64,000 nt of DNA, taken from positions 3,100,001 through 3,164,000 of the forward strand of contig JANTQA010000033.1 in the NCBI GenBank assembly GCA_027625915.1. Reading direction: 5' to 3'. The translations under genes and the position numbers were made by a program. The DNA is from Anaeramoeba flamelloides (lineage: Eukaryota; Metamonada; Anaeramoebidae). The notes below the pieces were generated by a model. It was not told the DNA's origin. It did no database searches and saw only the letters and a program-made list of their open reading frames with translations. Positions 25,301 through 36,414 of this stretch are shown here, piece by piece. Within the stretch, counting starts at the first letter, position 1; each line of letters opens with the position of its first letter.

Positions 25301-28300
25301 TCAAATGGTTAGATACTACCAACTAATTTTATTTGAGTTCTTTTATTTGGAACAACACCACTTTAACTTAATATCAATGGTTGAAAAAAAAATTGATCCA
25401 ACCAAACAAATTACGTAATTCAAACAATGAAATGAAAACAAAAACTAAAAGATGAAAAAATGATTTTCATATTTTACAAAAATCAAAATTATCTCCAATT
25501 TCAATAAAATTGTATTATTGTGCTTGTTTGGAAGGTTTTAGCTGTGTGGAAAATTTTGAATTTTAGTTTAGGTTATGTTTAATATAATCAGCATTCCAGA
25601 ATTTAATAATCTTGAGGGTATTGTATTTATTGTTTTTAGTAGTACTGCGGTTTTTAAAAATCTCTAGTTGAGAAAAAAAGGTATATTTTGGGGTAAAAAT
25701 TTTTAAATGAATGCTAAAATGAATTTGAGTTTAATTCAACTTGGAGATATTCACTTGAATAGATAATAACTAATAATTTTGAAAATGTTGTGTTCATCTA
25801 AATATAACTGAAATATAGAAAAAAAATTACTTTGGATAAATATTTAGTGTTATGGGTTTTCCAGGACTCAAAAGAAAATAGTGAAACATCTGATTTTACT
25901 CTATTCTTTTAAGCTTTGGAAAATATAACGAAAGTTTCCGTAGAGTACCGAGGTTTTCCAGGATTTAAATGGGCATAGAGAAAAATCAAAGATTTTACTC
26001 AATTCTTTTAAATTCTGGAAAACCTAACGAAAATGTCTGTCGAATGCCGTCAAGTGTCTAGATTTTCTTGAGGTTTTCTGTTTTATCTGTTAAGTGTTCT
26101 AGGTTTTTTTGAGGTTTTCTATTTTATTTATATTATCTATTGATTTTCGTTAGGTTTTTTTGAGTTTTCTATTTTATTTGGAAAATCAATTAGAAAACCT
26201 CAAAAAAACCTAGAACACTTCACAAATAAATAGAAAACTCAAAAAAACCTAACGAAAATCTATTGATTTGAAAAAAAGAAAACAAAAAGAAAAGTGCCAT
26301 AGGTTTTTTTTTAATTTTTGAAATAAACCAAAAATTTCAAAAATTTTCTGTTTATTACAAAAATTAAAAAAAACCTAACAGAAAAATCAAAAAAATTATT
26401 TTTTCCAGGATTAAAAACAAATAATTCTTTAATAGTAAAAATAATAAGTTATCCATTTGAAAGATATTTATTAAATTTAAAATGATTTTAAAATATATTA
26501 TTATAGCCTCTTAACTGTGAAAAAAAAAATATTCAATTTTTTTACTATTAAATTTAAAAAAAATCTTACTGGAAATTTGGATTTTTTAACTTATTTTGTT
26601 AAATATCTTTTCAAAATATTTTTTGATCAAAGATCTCTTATTAAGGAATAGTGTTTAATATAAGTGAAGTTATCAAAAGTGGTAAATTAGCAAATATTTA
26701 ATTTTTTTTTGTAAAATTTTTTTTAATGATCGTGATACATGAAGACAGACTGGTAAATTCATAAAAAGGTTTTATTAACTTTTTGGTGCAATTTCCATTT
26801 TTTTATGTCTTTTCAACCAGACTTTCAAAACAATTTTTTTTTCCAACAACATTCTTGTTGCCAACTAATTTACAAGTTTTCTTTTAATTGAGAAAAATAA
26901 AATTCAATCCCCAAAGCTCAGAAAAACATTTTCAAAAATTTTTTTTGAACAAAAAAGTTAAAAACATTTTTATGAATTTATCTGTATTCATTCAAAATAA
27001 TTTGACCTTAGTTCATTTGAAACTTCAAAAAAGAGTCCTTCAAAATTAATTTGTATTTGAGATAATCGATCTCTTTCAATTACTTGGAATTTTTCCAATC
27101 CAAAACTAATTGTTATGCTCTTTTAAATAATTTAAAATTCTTTTTCCATTTAAGGGATTAGCGTCTACCAAGGAGAAGCCTAGGAACAAAGTATGTTGTT
27201 ATTGGGCGTAACCACATTAGTGTTACATGGTTCAAATGTCTCTAAAAAATCGATTGCAAAGTAGTAATATTTGTTGATCTCATCAATTAAAAATGATCTC
27301 TGTATTAGTAAAAAACCCAGCAAATTCAGAATAAAATCTGCATTTCGCCATAAATTTAAAGATTGAATTATCAATATTCAGACTACAAAGTCATAAAATA
27401 TCTTTCTTAAATTTATGGCGAAATGTAGATTAGTTACTAAAAAATTCGTTTTTTTTTAAAAATTAAATAATTAACGAATAAAGTTTTTTGTCAAATTATT
27501 TCTCAAATCATGCAAATATATTGATGCTACAAGTAGACTTATCAAAAGCAAACAAAATTAATCAGTCTTTGTACTTTTATATTGATGATTATTGAGTTAA
27601 TCTTTGAAATTCAAAAATTATAAAAATAGTTACTTTTGGAAGTTCTAAATATAAATTATTAAATACTGGAATACTGTATTTTGGGTTTTTATATTTAGAT
27701 TTGGAAAAGGAATTAAAAAAAAATTTTTCAAAATGAAATTTTTTAATTGTGAAAATTAGTAAAAAATGTAATAATTTATTGAGCAATAAGATTTATAATG
27801 GATTTTTTAGAGCTATTTGAGCCATGGTGCACTAATACCATTTGCACCCAATTACAACATACTTTGATAATAGAGAAATCTATGGTGACGCTAATCCCTT
27901 AAACGGATCCAAAAATGTTCAAGAATCAAAAATTTTTGAAAATTGGATTTTTTTTCGCTTTATTATATTTGAATATTTTTTTTATCTGTAGTTAATTGTT
28001 GTCTTTGAAAATATAAATTTGCTTAGAATTGGTACACAAGTAAATTGTTTTTTTTCCCCATTTCCGTAACCCATGATATATAAAAAAGTGTGAAAAAAAG
28101 GATTTTAAACGTTTTATTCAAAAGATGAAAAAATTTGTGTTTCCAAAAGTAAATTTTTACTTGAATGACTTTTGCCTGAAGTTTATTTTGTTTGAGAAAA
28201 ATTGTTTAATATTCAGGAATGTCGAAATCCAAAAACGAAAGCCAAAATAGAAAATATTTTTAAAATTTTCAAAGTTTTCTTTTTTTACTTTCAAGATTTC

Positions 28301-28927
28301 GGATTTAGTTTCTTATTTGTTTAAAGTTTATTTCTCAAACTATTTTATTGAACCAACTGGAGACGTGGTTTGAGTTTGTTAGAATTACAATTATTTTGGT
28401 TCATTGGTTATTTCATTACAAAAATGGGGATTTATGAAAGTAATGGGAAACGTGTTGTTGCTTAACCAAAGAAAAGTTGTTAGACTTTTTGATGTCATTT
28501 TTCTAAAACGAAATGTACCATGTAAAAGTGTAAATTTGAAAGGATCTTTTTAAATTTTTTGTTAATGTGTTTTTGTATTTTTGTGTTTGGTTTTTTTAAA
28601 AAAAAAAAATAAAAAAAATTCGAACAGCAAAGAAAGCCAAGCAAATGTTGTCACCCAAACAGTAATTATTTTGTGTGGCAAATTCAATCGAAGAATGATA
28701 TAGACCAAAGTAGCACAACCGATTAGATGTAAGGCTTTTTCATTAAATAGGATATACATAATTATAAAACCAGGGATGATGGAAAAGAGATGTCGTGATT
28801 GTGTCTTTTTGAGTTTTTTCATTATGAATGCTAAGGGGTAAGCCAAAAATGCCATGTAAATCAATTTAATATGGCTTACTGGTTGCCCAAAGCTAATTTT
28901 TTCAAATTGTTTATCGATAAATTCCAT
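16380..28927 (-). CDS. MBOAT lysophospholipid acyltransferase (LPLAT type), four exons
   Basis: An ER multi-pass enzyme of the MBOAT1/2/LPCAT3 type, which reacylates lysophospholipids. My exons are 28626-28927 (start MEFIDKQFEK), 21535-21853, 18506-18783 and 16380-16917, giving 478 residues, the usual size for the family. Phases agree at each junction, and spliced codons restore conserved text: TG|G makes KWDQVTNVKLKPTEF. Family landmarks are FSIIPGF early, GYKCDVTGSFMILTLKL, EYVSYLFYYGSINVGPLF, NTEGANIIAGFGYNG, the catalytic Asn region YLNNWN (about N322-N325) and the catalytic His364 in SSFWHGFRYC. Introns are about 6.8, 2.75 and 1.6 kb, swollen by repeats. A 33-nt stretch (16491-16523) in the last exon begins GTAAGT, ends TTGTCAG and is in frame, so it may be a tiny intron. 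The first donor, GTTCGA, is non-consensus. Substrate is not predictable. Confidence 0.85.
17125..17990. repeat. Hairpin-module cluster A, in the third MBOAT intron
   Basis: At least five successive imperfect palindromes of about 80-120 bp lie here, most opening with CGTTAG(G/C)TTTT. One type pairs GGTTTTCCGGAATTTAAAAG with its complement around a loop rich in GATTTT. A second pairs AATTTTTGAAATAAACAGAAA with TTTCGGTTTATTTCAAAAATT. A third uses GAGTTTTCTATTTATTT. Short GC-richer spacers (GCACTTGACGGCACTCTA) separate them. The same modules recur in inverted order at 25850-26390. No coding capacity is seen. Confidence 0.75.
19553..19760 (-). repeat. Truncated reverse copy of the ~540-bp repeat
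   Basis: Read on the minus strand, it starts TAAACTCCAATTCAAAATTTT like the heads of 25035-25572 and 49990-50530. It continues through the shared block with ATTACAAATAC and AATAATTACC. Later parts are degenerate. It lies in the second MBOAT intron. Confidence 0.5.
20139..20310. mobile_element. TTAA-flanked ~172-bp MITE, copy 1
   Basis: TTAA sits on both sides (20135-20138 and 20311-20314). The ends are GGGACTAGTCTC and GAGACTAATCCC. The interior has CTAAATTTAATAGAGATTG, CCCTGTTTATTTTCAATATT and AGGAATCCTTATTTAGA, all shared with the copies at 54950 and 56608. It is non-coding. TTAA target sites suggest mobilisation by a piggyBac-like transposase, which is an inference. Confidence 0.8.
22540..22640. 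repeat. Short relative of the 23-bp tandem repeat at 52.1 kb
   Basis: AAAGTTTTATAAAGTG is followed by two divergent units (CATTTCGTTCAACGGTTTT, then AAGCAGTTTGAGCAAAAATTT). The same order, AAAGTTTTATAAGGTGATGG followed by AAGCTGTTTAATTCGCTGG units, is found at 52081-52198. Confidence 0.5.
25035..25572 (+). repeat. ~540-bp dispersed repeat, copy 1
   Basis: It aligns end to end with 49990-50530. It starts TAAACCCCAATTCAAAATTT and ends AAAATTTTGAATTTTAGTTTA, so the two ends form an imperfect ~20-bp terminal inverted repeat. A second internal block, GTGTGTTAAAAATTTTGGAG, echoes the head. No open frame is present. It behaves like a non-autonomous DNA element and lies in the first MBOAT intron. 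Confidence 0.75.
25850..26390. repeat. Hairpin-module cluster B, in the first MBOAT intron
   Basis: It is built from the same modules as 17125-17990 but in inverted order: GGTTTTCCAGGATTTAAATGG...TTCTGGAAAACCTAACG, then GTTTTATCTGTTAAGTGTTCT. After these comes the palindrome TTAGGTTTTTTTGAGTTTTC pairing with GAAAACTCAAAAAAACCTAA, and last AATTTTTGAAATAAACC pairing with GTTTATTACAAAAATT. Together with cluster A it makes an ~8-kb-spaced inverted pair. Confidence 0.75.
27154..27898. mobile_element. TTAA-flanked inverted-repeat DNA element (745 bp)
   Basis: TTAA lies on both sides (27150-27153 and 27899-27902). The ends read GGGATTAGCGTC and GACGCTAATCCC. The inverted homology continues inward for about 110 bp: GTATGTTGTTATTGGGCG and TCTCTAAAAAATC on the left pair with their complements at the right. 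A further hairpin (CGCCATAAATTTAAAGA with TTCTTAAATTTATGGCG) lies inside. No transposase frame remains. A decayed relative seems to lie around 2.8-3.9 kb. Confidence 0.8.
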
Positions 28928-29308
28928 AAAAAGAATACAGAAATACAAAGATTAAAAAAATAAAAAAAATCAAACAATTTTGGAAAAAAAGAGAATTGTG
29001 AAATCAAAATTGAACAACTTTGGTGGGTTTGTTTGTAAAAAATACATTGCTTTTTTTTCGACTGAAATAAGTTTTAAATTTTGACTTTTTTCAAAAATGT
29101 TCTTACTTTTCCTCATCAAAATCAATGGAAATAGTTGAACAACATATGTTTTTCAAAATGCATTTGAGAAATTTTAATTGATTTAAGAAGTAATTGTTCT
29201 GAAACAAATTAAGTAAACCAAATTAATGGTTTATAATTTATTTGCTTTTTGAATACATTAAAAATTTCGATCTCTTTTTTATTTTTCTCTTTTTCGAATC
29301 GTCTTTAA

Positions 29309-29863
29309 GGTTTACAATCCCTGAAACTGGAAAAAAGATTATCTTGTATTGGGTGTGTCAACTTGTTATTTTGGTTCTTAGCTGATCGATCCACGACTAA
29401 GTTTGGATCGTATAGGTGGTTGAAAAAGGCTATTTTTGTGATTTTATTTTTTTTTTTTTCCGAAATCCAGATTGATGAGTCTAAGATTAATTAATTGGAA
29501 GATATTTAATTAGTAATTGAGTTTTTTGTTTTCTATGTTGAAATTTTTATTTACGCTTTGTATTATTTGATGCTTGTAAAAAAATTTTTTTTTATTTACT
29601 CGTAATTCTGTAAAAGGAAAATGATTATTTCAATTGACAACCCAAAAATTAACACTTTCAATTCAATACCTTCCAATTAATTAATCTTAGACTCATCAAT
29701 CTGGATTTCGGAAAAAAAAAAAAAATAAAATCACAAAAATAGCCTTTTTCAACCACCTATACGATCCAAACTTAGTCGTGGATCGATCAGCTAAGAACCA
29801 AAATAACAAGTTGACACACCCAATACAAGATAATCTTTTTTCCTGTTTCAGGGATTGTAAACC
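29309..29863. mobile_element. TTAA-flanked fold-back element with ~193-bp arms
   Basis: The arms 29309-29501 and 29670-29863 are almost perfect reverse complements (GGTTTACAATCCCTGAAAC at the tip, GCTGATCGATCCACGACTAA inside). TTAA lies at 29305-29308 and 29864-29867. The interior is ~168 bp and non-coding. The near-identity of the arms implies recent insertion or ongoing arm conversion. Its right TTAA is shared with the next element. Confidence 0.88.
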
Positions 29864-29867
29864 TTAA

Positions 29868-31074
29868 GGGACTAGTAACTCTTATTTATTTTTTTCCCAA
29901 AGGTAATAGAGTAATTATTTACATAAGGATACAATTAAGACCAATAAGAAACTTCGTTTATCAACTTTAGAGAAATGAATAATCATTTTTAAAAGATAAC
30001 ATTTTTCCAATGGAATTTTCAGTCAAAAGATCTGATCCTTTTTTGTTGGGTTTTTGGATCAATTTAGAAAAATAAAAATTTGCAAAAAAATTTATTTTTG
30101 AAGAAATATCACTTTTAGTAATTTTTGAGAGTCTTTATGAACAAGTAACGTTGTGTCTTTAATACTATTTTAAAAATACATCAAAAATAAATCAAATATT
30201 GTATCCTTGAAGATCTAAAAAATTTGAACATTTATTTTATTCAGAAATATTTATTCAATTTCTTGAAATTGAAAAGACTTGTCAATATACCTTTTCAAAT
30301 ATCTAGAGTATAAACAAGGAACTGTTGTATTAAAATCAGGTATTTGATAATATCTATTATTTTTTTATTATTAGATATATGCATTTGAATTGTTTTATTT
30401 GTTGAAAAATCTTGTAAAAATTGAGAAATAAATATAAGTCTATTTGATACATTTAATCATTGGGTGGTTAATAACTTACTGAAATAATTAAGATTGGGTT
30501 TATAATTATTGATTATAAATAATCAAATTAAAAAGTATTACTTTAGATAATAAGTTTAATTTTCCAGGTTTTAAAAAAGTATTTCGGGAGAATTTTTAAA
30601 CCGGTTCTTTGGTTCTTTTTCTCATATTTTTTTCATTCAATCCCTAGAAAAAATAGATTTGGTCTGTTCTTTGAATCAAAAAATTATATTTTTTACAAGT
30701 TTAAAATAATTATTGTATTTTTTTTTGAGATTAAGTCGATTTTTTAAACATGGTTATTTTAGAACTTAGTGGTTTCATTTTTAAAGTGTATTTTTGTACA
30801 GTTCCTTTACAGGCAATAAGATTTCAATCTTCTTTCTTTGAAAATAATTTTTTTTAAATAATTTGGAAATATGTTGAATTTTGAACTTTTCAAAAATGTG
30901 AAAAATGGATCAAACTTTTAAAAACAATAATTCATTTCTGAAAATAGTATTAAAAGTAAGTCATGTTTTGTAGTTATCAGATTTTTACTTTATTATTCAA
31001 TTTCAAGATAGGGTAAATTTTTTTTTAATTTGTTAGTAAATTTACTTTAAGATTTTTTTTAGTTAACTAGTCCC
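29868..31074. mobile_element. TTAA-flanked non-autonomous element, 1.2 kb, copy 1
   Basis: It starts GGGACTAGTAACTC and ends AGTTAACTAGTCCC, with TTAA at 29864-29867 and 31075-31078. The interior is A/T-rich and without a long open frame. It aligns through most of its length with 31079-32222 (TATTTATTTTT, TTTATCAACTTTAGAG, TTGGGTTTTTGGAT, AATATTTATT.AATTTCTTGAAATT), so the two are tandem, diverged copies. Confidence 0.8.
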
Positions 31075-31078
31075 TTAA

Positions 31079-32222
31079 GGGAACCAGAACTCTTATTTAT
31101 TTTTAATCTCAAATCAAATAGAGTAAGCATTTACAGAAGGGCAGAATTAAACTCCACACCTCACTTGATTTATCAACTTTAGAGTAATTTATTTTCCTTT
31201 TTAAAAGAGTTCATTTTTCCCAATCAAATTTTCAGCGAAAAAAATCCTCATCCTTTTTGGTTGGGTTTTTGGATAGAAAATTAGAAAAAGAGAAATTTAT
31301 AAAAAATTTTTAATATGAAGAAATCTCACTCTTGGTGATGTTTGATAGTTTGTCTGAACAAACCACAGTGAAATTGTCATCTTATTTGAAAAAAACATTA
31401 AAAATAAAAGTAATATTGAATACTTGAAGATCCAAAAAAATTGATCAACTAATTTAGAATACAAATATTTATTAAATTTCTTGAAATTTAATAGATTGTG
31501 TGATATTCTTTTTCAAATATCCAGAGTCTAAACAAGGAATTATAATTATTAAAATCAATTATTTGATAATATCTCACAATTTTTTATATTAATTAGCAAT
31601 TCAAATTAATTTTATTAGTTTTATTTATTTGAAATTAGTTAAAAATTTGGGAAATAATAATAAATCCAATTGATTTATTTAATCTTTTGAATTTTAATAA
31701 CCCACCTATATAATTAACAATTTACTATTAATTCATGATTAAAAATAATCAAATTAAAAGGTATTTCTTGATGTTCTAAGTAGAATTTTTCAAATTTTAA
31801 AAAATTAATTTGGGAGAATTATTTAACCAAATGATTTAATTGTTTTTCTTGTATTTTTTTGTTCAACAAAGAGAAAAATATTGATTTGAACTGTTCTTTG
31901 AAGAAAAAATATATGTAATTATCAAGTAACAAGTTAATTATTGTCCTTTTTTTATATACTGTGTTATTCCAAAACTTTGTGGGTTTATTTTTAAAATGTT
32001 TTGGTATACACTTTCTTCAAAAACAATAAGATTTCTTTCTTATTCAATTAAATTTATTTTTTTATTTTAAATATTTTGGAAATATATTGGATTTTAAACT
32101 TTTCAACAATTAGAAAAATGGATCAAACTTTTGAAAAGAATAATTCATTTCTGAAATTTGTAAAAAAAAAAAAAATAAGTTTGATATTACTGAGTAATCA
32201 AATATTTTTCTTTAATATTCAA
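31079..32222. mobile_element. Second tandem copy of the 1.2-kb TTAA element, right end lost
   Basis: It begins GGGAACCAGAACTC directly after the shared TTAA at 31075-31078 and follows copy 1 in order to about 32222. After that the similarity stops and no matching ...TAGTCCC end is found. It is more diverged at its tip than copy 1. Confidence 0.65.
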
Positions 32223-33747
32223 TTTCAATATTTGTGAAGGTTATTATAATTGACATAACCAAGTATTTTTCCCAGGGAAAACTGGTGAATTTCTTGTCAA
32301 AAAATACTCTTGAAAGAAGTTTAAAATTTTCTTAAAATTCACGATTGTTAAAATAATATGTGTAGAAAAGTTAATACATGTTTCAAAATAAAAGGTTTGG
32401 TTTCTTTTTTTAATAGTAAACCTATACATTAATCGATTAATGAAACTAATAATAAAACTCAAAAATATGTACTAATTTGTTAAAGTTCTATTCTTCAAAA
32501 AGATATTCGAAAAATTAACAGATCATATTGAAAATTTTTCCTCAAAAAATCGAGTTAATTTTAGAGTTATTTTGATTATCAAAAAAAACAATAAATTTCG
32601 AAAAAATAGGGAATATTAAAAAAAATTTTCAACAAAAATGCATCCCAAATCTAAAATTTACTGGTAACATCAAGGAATTTTCATTCAAAATTTATTTTAA
32701 ATTTGTTGTACTATTTGTCAGTCGCTTTGGTGTTTCATTGGAACAAGAACAAGAAAGTATGAATTATATTTGGACATATGTATTAATGTGTTGGGAACAA
32801 CTATATTTGATCTCTGCGGTTAAATTTATTAATATTGAGAATTTATTTTCAAAAAATATAGTAACTATTCACAATTCTTCATTTCTAAGATTCAGCCAAT
32901 ATTTGGTTTTAATATTTCAGAGTTCTTTTTAAATCTATCAACATAAAATAATTAATATTTAAGCTGTTTCTAAATATTTTTTACAGTTACTTTTACAAGT
33001 TTGAAATGTTTTCTAATTTGAACTCGTATATGAAAAATCCAAAAGTTTTTAATTTTTTAATAACTTTCCTTTCAAATATCTATTAGAAACATTTGTTTTG
33101 GTTTTAACTTTGAAATATGTTATTGTTTTGTCAAATTTCTTCTCAGAATGAAAATTCTTTTCGAGAAGTGAATGTTAAATAGAACAATAACCCAAAACCC
33201 ACTTCATGACAGAAAAGTAGTCCTTAAATCAAAATTTCTTTTCATTCCTATTTTTTTAATCAAAAACAATTTTGATTGAAAGGATCTATTTTTACAAGAT
33301 TTATTAAAGTTAGAGTCGAAAGAGTTGAGAAAATCAAATATTTGTCATTTACAGGAGTGACATATATTTTACTAATGACTCTAAACTTAAATCAAGTTTT
33401 TTTGAATGAATACAATTAAATTTAAAAAAGAAACACTCATTCTCTCATTCTTAATTTCAATTGACAGACAAAAAAACTAAATTCAAATTCCAAAAAGAAT
33501 TGAAACTCTCGATTTCTTCTTCTTTTTCTTTTGAAAATTTCTATGTGTAAAAAATAAATCTTATCACACAAAAATCAAAAACCAAGAAAAGAAAAGGAAT
33601 TGCTCAAAAAGGTAAAAAATTCTTAAACTTTGGATACAAAGTAATTCAGATGCACACCAGGAAAATGCTCTAATCTTGAAAGTATCATTTTTTTTAAATA
33701 GGTTTTGTGTCTCAAAAAATTTATTAATCACTTTCAATTAATCCACT
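32223..33747. other. Upstream region of CCT3
   Basis: No recognised exon is present. The frame 32576-32932 is open for 118 codons on the plus strand and includes MNYIWTYVLMCWEQLYLI, but it matches nothing I know and has no start near its beginning. The CCT3 promoter must lie just upstream of 33748; no specific element stands out. Confidence 0.45.
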
Positions 33748-36414
33748 ATGCAACAACCAATGATTGTTTTAAACACGCAAAAGCGTGAAGAAAAAAGAAA
33801 AGCACAACTTAGCAATATCCATGCAGCCAAAGCAGTCTCTAATATTATTAGAACTTGTCTTGGACCAAGGGCAATGTTAAAAATGTTAATGTCCCAAATG
33901 GCAGGAATTGTTCTTACAAACGACGGAAACGCAATTCTTCGAGAAATTGATGTCTCTCATCCAGCTGCTAAAAATATGATTGAACTTGCAAGATCTCAAG
34001 ATGAACAAGTTGGCGACGGAACAACTTCTGTTATTGTTTTAGGTAAAAATTCAAATCCTTAATTCCTTTTAGGTTTCTTTGTTTGTTTCGAATATAATTT
34101 TTTTTTTATTCTTATTATTATTATTTAATCAGCAAAAACAAGAAATAAAAAAAGTAAAAAAAATACAAAAAAAAAAAAAAAAAAAGCAATTCTTTTAATT
34201 TTGTTTTGTTTTTTTTTAAAATCAAATTTTTTCTTCTTAAAAACAAAAAAGCATTTTTTTTTTTTTTTTAAATTCTTTATTATTCTTTTTGTTCTTTTTT
34301 TTCATTTGGCACCCGCTTTTTCTTGAAAAAAAAAGCACTTTCTTCACTCTTTAAGATTCATTAAGAGGAAATATAAATTCTTCGTTTTAGATCAAATATT
34401 ATATTCCTTTTGTCTTCGACTAATAACCATATTAACCAAACCCTTCTTCTTTAACTCATTTCTTCCCTTCAATTTCTCATTTATTTAGCTGGTGAGGTGA
34501 TGTCGATTGCAGAACCATTTATTAAAAAGAATATCCACCCAAAAGTAATTGTCGGAGCATTTTATCAGGCCTTAGATCATGCATTAGAGATCCTTCCTAC
34601 ATTAGCAACAAAATTCGATCCTTCTGATGATGACAAATTAAAAATGGTCGTCAGAAACGCAATTGGAACCAAGTTCCTCTCAAAATACGAAGATCAAATG
34701 GGTGGTATGGCAATAGAAGCAATTAGAATTATTGACAGAAAGGTTAATAATGTTAGAGAAATTGATATCAAAAAATTAATTCGATTCCAAAAAGTAAGTC
34801 TTTTCTTTGTTACACCTTTTTTTTTTTTTTTTTTTCTTTTTTCTTTTTACTTTTTTTTTTTTCTTTTTATTTATTTACTTTATTTTTTGAAGACAGTACT
34901 CCTTCAATCAAGTTTATGGTAATTTGTGAAAAAAAATTGTAATAAAAAAGATTTCAAAACTAACTGTTCGTAAAGTTGATAAACTATATTAGAAACTATT
35001 TTATTTTTTTTTTTTTTTTTTTTTTTTTTGGCTGTCTTCAAAAAACTCATTTGGTCACAATTTTCACAAGTTTAATGAAATATTTTTTTTTTTTTTAATT
35101 TTTCTTTTTTAAAAAATTAATCGATCACATCCCTTCTCATAACTCATATTTTTCAATTTAATTTATGACCTATTCTTATTATTCAACCCCAAAAAATAAT
35201 AAATTTAATCAATGAAACACAACTCTTAGATTATGGGAGGAGAAATTGAAGACTCATATTTATTAAAGGGTGCTGTTCTTGAAAAAGATGTTCTTCATTC
35301 CCAGATGAACAGACGCATTGAAAACCCAAGAGTTTTATTAATGGACGTCTCAATTGATTACGAAAAAGGAGAAAGTCAAACAAACATTGAAATCATGAAT
35401 GACGAAGATTTCCAACGTATGCTTCAAATTGAAGAAGAATATATCAAAGACATGGTCGAAAAAATTGCAAAATTCAAACCCGATTTAGTTATCACTGAAA
35501 AAGGTTGTTCCGATCTTGCACAACATTACTTTTTCAAACATGGAATCACCACACTCCGTAGATTAAGAATTAGTGACAGTAATAGAATTGCAAAGGTAAC
35601 TGGCGCTACATGTGTTAATAGAGTTGATATGATCAAAGAAGAAGATCTTGGTACAAAATGTAAATTATTTGAAATTAGAAAAATTGGAGACAGGTAATAT
35701 ATTTTTTTTTATTAATTTTTTTGTTTTCTTCAAAATGAATTTTCTTGAACATAACTTTCAAACAAACAATCATGAAACTATTACCCAAATTAATTAAAAA
35801 TATGCTAATTTTTTTCTGTTTTGATCTTTTTTTTTTTTTCTTTTATGTTTTGATCTTTTATTTTTTCTTCAATTTTCAAATAAAACCATAGCTATTATGC
35901 ATTTTTAGATGAATGTGTAGAACCAGAAGCATGTACAATCATCCTTAGAGGACCAAATAAGGATATTGTTAATGAAATTGAAAGGAATTTAATGGACGGG
36001 CTAAAGGCACTTAAAAACGTACTTCTTGAACCACTTTTACTTCCAGGTGGAGGAGCCACTGAAATGTCTCTTTCCCAAAAACTCAACGAAAAGGCCATGA
36101 GTATCAAAGGAATCGAACAATTACCTTATAGAGCATTATCCGGCGCCTTTGAGATTCTTCCAAGAACCTTAATCCAAAACTGTGGTGGAAAAACAATGAA
36201 AGTATTAACCCAATTAAGAGCCAAACATGCTAACGGTAAAAACAAAAATTGGGGTATCAACGGTTTAACAGGTGAATTAGCTGATATGTCAGAATTGAAT
36301 GTCTGGGATTCGTATGCAGTTAAGGTTCAAATTATTAAATCTGCGATAGAATCTAGTTGTATGTTATTAAGAATTGACGAAATTCTTTCTGGTAAAAGCA
36401 AAAAAGAAAAATAA
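33748..36414 (+). CDS. CCT3: CCT3, TCP-1/CCT chaperonin gamma subunit, four exons
   Basis: Subunit of the hetero-oligomeric cytosolic chaperonin (TRiC), which folds actin and tubulin with ATP. Exons are 33748-34042, 34489-34793, 35230-35693 and 35892-36414, with GT-AG introns of 446, 436 and 198 bp and agreeing phases, giving 528 residues. Equatorial ATP-site motifs are RTCLGPRAML (near 36-44), LTNDGNAIL (56-64) and the catalytic Asp loop GDGTTSV (89-95). The apical domain shows KGESQTNIEI and ITEKGCSDLAQHYFF. The C-terminal equatorial part has LLPGGGATEMSL (near 401-412), PYRALSGAFEILPRTLIQNCGG and LLRIDEIL. GESQT and IEDSYLLKGAVL are gamma-type. Length is normal and all frames are clean. 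The introns carry long poly-A and poly-T runs. Confidence 0.96.

Noticed and set aside
32576-32932. 118-codon open frame upstream of CCT3
   Set aside because: No early start codon, no known domain and low-complexity codon use; probably chance.
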